Below, piece by piece: positions 59,975 through 64,000 of a DNA stretch of 64,000 bases; positions within the stretch are counted from its first letter, which is position 1, and every line of letters starts with the position of its first letter. Location of the stretch: positions 4,085,461 through 4,149,460 of the forward strand of contig CM068313.1 in assembly GCA_034766995.1 (NCBI GenBank), in the 5' to 3' direction. Below the pieces are notes generated by a model. That model saw nothing but the letters and a program-made list of their open reading frames with translations. It had not been told where the DNA came from and made no database searches. The DNA comes from Acanthacorydalis orientalis (taxonomy: Eukaryota > Arthropoda > Insecta > Megaloptera > Corydalidae). A program made the position numbers and the translations under genes.

Positions 59975-60236
59975 CACTTACGCTGCGGCTGAACTGAACA
60001 CGGAGCTACGCAGTTCTGCAGCGGCGCATCAGCGATCGGATTTTCACTGGTTTCAGCTACGCTTTCCATAAAATATATTTCAGTTCGAGATAAAGATAGT
60101 CACTATAACGGCATCTCATTTCAAAACGAGGCATATGGCTTTCAGTGCGAGAAAGTAGTGACCTACTATAGTACCATTTCGTCCCAAAACATGGTTTAAA
60201 TAGAATCCACTGTAGTGACGTGTAGTAGCTAAAGGG
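59975..60236. mobile_element. piggyBac-like MITE nested in foldback repeat
   Basis: The left end is TTAA (59971-59974) then CACTTACGCTGCGGC. The right end, GTAGTAGCTAAAGGG, is followed by TCAA (60237-60240), one base off TTAA. The inside is GC-richer than the flanks. The flanks rejoin into the foldback consensus around ATTAATAACTGATTAA and TCAATCATATTTGATTGCTA. Ends are imperfect, so the family call is moderate. Confidence 0.5.
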
Positions 60237-60334
60237 TCAATCATATTTGATTGCTACTTTTGCATATTGCAATTACGATGCCATCATCCTCAGAGCACTA
60301 AAGTATATACAAATTCTGTGATTTTGTTTCTTCA

Positions 60335-60520
60335 TTACCGGTTTGATCCGTCGTTATCTTCAGGTGGATATTGATGAGAGTATATGGTACAAGATGTCGA
60401 AAGACAAGTCGATAATGGAGGGACAAAAACAATGAATAGTAACCTCAAGGACAAGAAACACAACTTCAAATCCAGGCACACAAGAACGAACCAAATCACA
60501 CGAAATACAGAAAAATCATT
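60335..60520. repeat. ACCGGTTTC-type interspersed repeat, second copy
   Basis: TTCATTACCGGTTTGATCCG, then GTTATCTTCAGGTGGATATT and AGTAACCTCAAGGACAAGAA, match parts of the copies at 45890-46115 and 34740-34880. Confidence 0.5.
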
Positions 60521-61886
60521 TTCTGTACCTTAACGGTCAAAGGGTGATAGCACCGATATTGAAATGCACTTAAGTAATATTGTAAACAAATAATAATTAA
60601 TTATTGTCCGATTTAGATATGCAAAATTTTTTTATATAATTTTTTAAAAAAATCGTTTTTAACAAAACTTTTTCATAAATGAATTCACACGTCATCAGCT
60701 TTCATTTATACATTTCATTCTATATTTCAATCCTTATCACTTCAAGACATTCAGACACATGATAGATATCCAAATTCTTACTAATTTTATATTGTTTTTT
60801 TAATAATAAACATTTCAGTAAAAGATGTCAGATAATTTTTTATAAAATACAGTAGAATTGTGAAATAATGACCTCTAGATATAGCGACCAGCTCGAAATA
60901 ATAACCTAAAATGTATGTTTACCTCAAAAGAGTGCCCTTGAGAGTCTTCAGGATTCTCTGAATAATCAATTCTCTTGCAAATCGTCACACATGGAATTCA
61001 GTTTATATTCATTTTCAAATTGTAAGGTGTGGTAAAAACATTGTTTGCTCGAAATAAGAGAAGAATTTTTGAACATTAGACAAAGAATGTGAAATTGTTA
61101 AATAGTAAATCGTTGTTATTAATAAAATGAAATATTTCTCATTAAATAAAAGATATGGAATGGAATTAAAACAATTTCTTTTTTTAAAAAAAATGATTTT
61201 TTAATATTCAAAATAGTGACAATTGAGTTAGTATTTCACACCTCTACTATTCCTTTTTATTACTGAACATTTTTATTTAAATATGTTAAGTAACCGCAAG
61301 TGCAAATACATTCATATTACTCTCTACCAATACTCTTATTAAATTATTTATAACAAATACTACAAAACAATTAATATGTCTAATAGGATATGAAAAAAAT
61401 AGAAATTACTGCAGATTTTTTTGGAAAATTAACATACTATTCTGTAGTTTGCAAAGAAGTCAATGTCTAAAAATACAGCATCGATTATGTCAGCGTTTCT
61501 AATATTTATTCGAATCGATAAACAAACTTATACAGGTTTATACTTATTGATTGTCATTTAAATTAAAATTGAAGCATTGTAACATGAAAAATAAGGCATG
61601 CAATCATAAAGTAGACAAGAGAACCTCTTTATAGTCATTACAAAATATCAGTACGTTTAACAGCCGAAGATAAAGTCTCTGGCAGGTGTTGGAATATAAT
61701 TCTGGTACATGTTTGATAGCAAAGCTGACAGTTGGAATGATAAAGGTCAAAGGTAAACATTTCTTCTACTTCTGCATAAATTTATCTTTTCGGTTCAATA
61801 TTTTTAAGATTTGTGCGTTTCTAGCGGTTGTTTTCTAAATAATCTTCGAATTTTTATATTTGACACTTTTATTCATCATCAATTAA

Positions 61887-62438
61887 CCGTTTGTGTGCCA
61901 CGCAGCTCGATCGCGCTGTTTTTTATGTTATACTGAAAAGTCATACTACATAGAATCGTGATGTTCAATTGATGGTACGCTCGATTTCTCTTGTAGCGCC
62001 TCGTCAGTCATGCTGGAGCTCCCTCTCTTAATCACTTTTTAAGTTAAACACCAACCACATATATAAATAAACAATTTTTGCTTTATCTACTGTTACTAGT
62101 ATGCAGCCCTTTAAAATTGACGGGAAAATAGAAAGAAAAAAACTTTCTTTTTTGTTTTTACAACATAATATATTTAGACATAAAAATGCCTCGGAATTGA
62201 ACATGAAACCTATGAGTTGACAAAGCAAATATTTCTTGCCACTTTGTCCGCAGGACAGAGTGACCAGAAATGTGAATTTTTATGTATAAGAAGATAAACT
62301 AAAAGACAAATCACGCAATAATAGCGCAAAGCGCGACCGCGCTGCTTGTCACTTTTCGAAGTATTACTGGACAATCGCTATCGCGCCGCGTGGTACTGTT
62401 CGGTAAGATTTTTGTGATGACCCCTGGCACTCAAACGG
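61887..62438. mobile_element. piggyBac-like element, 552 bp
   Basis: The left side is TTAA followed by CCGTTTGTGTGCCACG. The right side is CTGGCACTCAAACGG followed by TTAT. TAACCGTTTG.GTGCCA is shared by both ends with one mismatch. The right flank differs from TTAA by one base. The inside has CGCGCTG-type subterminal repeats (AGCTCGATCGCGCTG and GCGCGACCGCGCTGC) and no transposase. It sits 240 bp before zinc-finger exon W9. Confidence 0.62.
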
Positions 62439-62678
62439 TTATTTTGTTCCAATCAATATTGTAGTAATAGAGGAATATCTTTATGTAGTTTTATATTTAT
62501 TCAGGGCGAACATAGTTAAAAATTTATTTTTCAAATAATTATTGAGTTACAGTGATGCTTTCTCTCGTATGCTTGCATTTAAAGATAAAAAAAAATCTAT
62601 CAGTACTAAATGACTAATATCTGTTTATATAACTGACTCCATGATTAAATTAAAAATCGTCCATTCCAGCAAAACTAG

Positions 62679-62835
62679 TTTTAAATCCGCAAACGAAGTG
62701 CTCCTTCACGCTTGCGATGCCCATTGCCCGACTGGAAGCGAGGAAATACAGTGTCTGTGGGAACGGTGCGACAACATGAAAAGGAAACGTTTCTCGCTGA
62801 TGACGCACCTGATCGACAGGCACTGTAACACGGAG
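62679..62835 (+). CDS. ARID2: ARID2 exon W9: C2H2 zinc fingers 1 (rest) and 2
   Basis: Joined to W8, this gives CEWKGCTRSFKSANEVLLHA then CDAHC. Finger 1 is C-x4-C-x12-H-x4-H and finger 2 (CLWERCDNMKRKRFSLMTHL then IDRHC) is also C-x4-C-x12-H-x4-H. Both spacings equal the paired vertebrate ARID2 fingers (CLWQSC..., CLWEGC...RQRFSFITHLQDKHC). I chose the acceptor at 62678 because the upstream CAG (62669) would insert Lys-Thr-Ser and break the 12-residue spacing. Donor GTCAGT at 62836; phase 2 in, 0 out. Confidence 0.93.
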
Positions 62836-62916
62836 GTCAGTACCTTCTCACAACGAACACACGATCATCGATCATTCATCCCGTGTCACACTTTTGAATA
62901 TAACTTGTAATTCCAG
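62836..62916 (+). other. ARID2: 81-bp intron between W9 and W10
   Basis: Donor GTCAGT, acceptor ATTCCAG ending at 62916. Splicing is needed because the frame from W9 runs into a stop at 62908-62910. It is the smallest intron in the window. Confidence 0.9.
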
Positions 62917-63081
62917 GCGATGAAAGCAAGTGCGGCGCGACGGAAACAGATGTCGCAGATGGGCCGCGCCGACCTACCAACCCCGAATCCACCTGCACCT
63001 CATCCAGGATACGCACCCGATGCAGCTTTCCATGCCATCAAGAGGCATGCGCTCGAATTCGTAAATCCTAAAGAATTAATG
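62917..63081 (+). CDS. ARID2: ARID2 exon W10: basic linker after zinc fingers
   Basis: The exon reads AMKASAARRKQMSQMGRADL, PTPNPPAPHPGYAPDAAFHA and IKRHALEFVNPKELM. The basic A-RRKQM patch follows directly after finger 2. The 'AAFHAIKRHALEFVNPKEL' segment corresponds to the vertebrate 'ALMALRRGSRNLVF' helix that leads into the C-terminal domain. Length 165 bases, phase 0 both ends; donor GTAAGT at 63082. Confidence 0.93.
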
Positions 63082-63261
63082 GTAAGTTTACAATAAAGTC
63101 CGTCACGCGATAATCGGTTCATAGTTCGAAAAAAAGAATCGGACCGGCCTTTCAAAGGCTGTGCGTTCAAATCGATTTCAAGTTATTTTTAAATTGAATA
63201 CATTTATATTTGTTACAATCAACGTACGAAAATGTCTTGACTGTGATTGTTTAATTATAAG
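63082..63261 (+). other. ARID2: 180-bp intron between W10 and W11
   Basis: Donor GTAAGT. The acceptor side reads ATAAGCAGCAG, so AG dinucleotides at 63260-63261, 63263-63264 and 63266-63267 all keep the frame. Nothing else recognised. Confidence 0.8.
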
Positions 63262-63336
63262 CAGCAGAAACCTGAAAAGCAAGGCCCTGCTGCACCCAAT
63301 ATCCCTTCAAACCACAGCTCTACCTCAACTGACCAG
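63262..63336 (+). CDS. ARID2: ARID2 exon W11: Gln/Pro/Ser linker, 3' end uncertain
   Basis: The frame continues from W10 as QQKPEKQGPAAPNIPSNHSS then TSTDQ. The best donor is GTGAGC at 63337, ending on Gln. A second in-frame donor, GTACGG at 63358, would add VSLESET. Insect ARID2 proteins, as I remember them, have '...SSTDQ..LESE' before the conserved C-terminal 'EGPVTK.IRLT.ALILRNL' helices, so the longer form is also plausible. The start could be one or two Gln codons later. The C-terminal exon with the IRLT helix is not in the window. Confidence 0.8.
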
Positions 63337-64000
63337 GTGAGCCTGGAATCGGAGACGGTACGGTTGAAAATCATTTTATTATACGCTCAAACCGTTTTTA
63401 TAAAGCTGTGTTGTGATTTTTTTTTAGTGTACCTTTGATTTTTTTTAATTTCGTATGTTTGTGTGCTTCTGTGTGTTTTTTTTTTCTTGGTTTGCATTTT
63501 ATTTATGGAGAATAGAAGCATGAGTTTAAATTTTGCTTGAATATCGTTAAAATTTTGGAATCTAAACATATTTAATAAACAATTGCTAGGAGAATACACT
63601 AAGGTGTATTTTCTTAAAAGAATTAATACCTTACTGTTACAAACTTTTTTTTACCAAGATATTCAATCATTGATTATTTTACTCTATATTTAGAATAATC
63701 GCCTTTTGTATATTTTGATGAAAAAACTTTTACTGTATCCAAACGTCGAATTTGTCTTGAAAATTAGTTATAATTCCAAATTATAATTGAGAATTTGGAA
63801 AATTTATGTTCAACTCTTTGTTTAGTGACCAAATGAAAATGGAAAAATTTGAACAATACCATTTTTATTATGAAGAAAGAATCACATTCGAATAAAATAG
63901 ATTCTTCTGTAACAAAATATGAATTTTAAAAGTTTTTTTATTCCAGACATAGAAGTCCTATGAGATCATTGATTATTTAATACCAGTTTTCTTTATGACA
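63337..64000 (+). other. ARID2: start of next intron, runs off the window
   Basis: AT-rich sequence with poly-T runs after W11. No further exon was found; the expected C-terminal helical exon must lie beyond 64000. Confidence 0.75.

Larger units (their letters stand above)
55867..62678 (+). other. ARID2: intron between W8 and W9 (6,812 bp)
   Basis: Donor GTCAGT. The preferred acceptor is ACTAG ending at 62678, with an alternative CCAG at 62669. The intron contains two deleted mariner derivatives (56799-57042 and 58575-59076), foldback copies (57050-57370, about 59090-59440, 59590-59800, 59890-60330, 60520-60700), a piggyBac-like MITE nested in one of them (59975-60236) and a piggyBac-like element (61887-62438) just before the zinc-finger exon. 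There are no (TA)n arrays. Confidence 0.85.
10100..63336 (+). other. ARID2: ARID2 (BAF200/Bap170) gene, partial, 11 exons
   Basis: Eleven exons with GT-AG borders join in one open frame of about 1838 codons. In order they encode the C-terminal half of an ARID DNA-binding domain, an armadillo-like helical region, an RFX-type winged helix, a long Gln/Ser/Thr-rich region and two C2H2 zinc fingers. This domain order is specific to ARID2, the PBAF-defining subunit of SWI/SNF nuclear remodellers. Human ARID2 is 1835 residues in total, so this protein is longer, because its N-terminal ARID half and C-terminal helices are missing here. Exon phases are W1 ends 2, W2 ends 1, W3 ends 1, W4 ends 0, W5 ends 2, W6 ends 0, W7 ends 0, W8 ends 2, W9 ends 0, W10 ends 0. 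Introns before W3 are 14.0 and 17.7 kb; later ones range from 81 bp to 6.8 kb. Family assignment is by recognition of conserved segments; no alignment was run. Confidence 0.96.

Noticed and set aside
1..64000. tRNA, rRNA or other structured RNA genes
   Set aside because: No cloverleaf with box A/B consensus or conserved rRNA segment was recognised by eye; a covariance-model scan would be the decisive test.

Overview
The window is one stretch of AT-rich eukaryotic DNA carrying a single recognisable protein gene on the + strand. It is the metazoan ARID2/BAF200 gene (Bap170 in Drosophila), the signature subunit of the PBAF (SWI/SNF) chromatin-remodelling complex. Eleven coding exons can be placed between 10100 and about 63336, and all joins keep one reading frame, giving roughly 1838 codons. 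The start codon and first half of the ARID domain lie upstream of the window. The last, helical C-terminal exon(s) lie downstream. The organism looks like an arthropod, most likely an insect: the predicted protein reads like an insect ARID2, the exons are CpG-rich inside AT-rich introns, and the introns are full of mariner, hAT-like and piggyBac-like remnants. I cannot name the order or species from sequence alone.
Layout. 1-10099: no exon seen; two intronic tandem arrays, mariner remnants, and a mariner nested in a piggyBac-like element. 10100-10197: ARID exon W1. 10198-24185: a 14-kb intron with mariner copies, a 361-bp palindrome and a GC-rich island. 24186-24337: exon W2. 24338-42022: a 17.7-kb intron with most of the (TA)n arrays, tandem repeats, a nested hAT MITE and two GC-rich islands. 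42023-55866: six exons (W3-W8) covering the armadillo-like region, the RFX-type winged helix and the long Gln/Ser/Thr-rich region. 55867-62678: a 6.8-kb intron packed with foldback and deleted mariner elements. 62679-63336: the tandem C2H2 zinc fingers and the following linker (W9-W11).
How it fits together. The exons encode one protein in the canonical ARID2 order: ARID, ARM-like repeats, RFX winged helix, low-complexity region, two C2H2 fingers. Everything else is intronic. The strongest unusual signals are the nested transposon insertions with intact target-site duplications, very long palindromes, more than 30 (TA)n arrays confined to the first 40.65 kb, four GC-rich islands inside AT-rich introns, and a tandem splice acceptor that would change zinc-finger spacing. 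I found no evidence for a second protein-coding gene, an RNA gene, a CRISPR array or a wholly new biological system.
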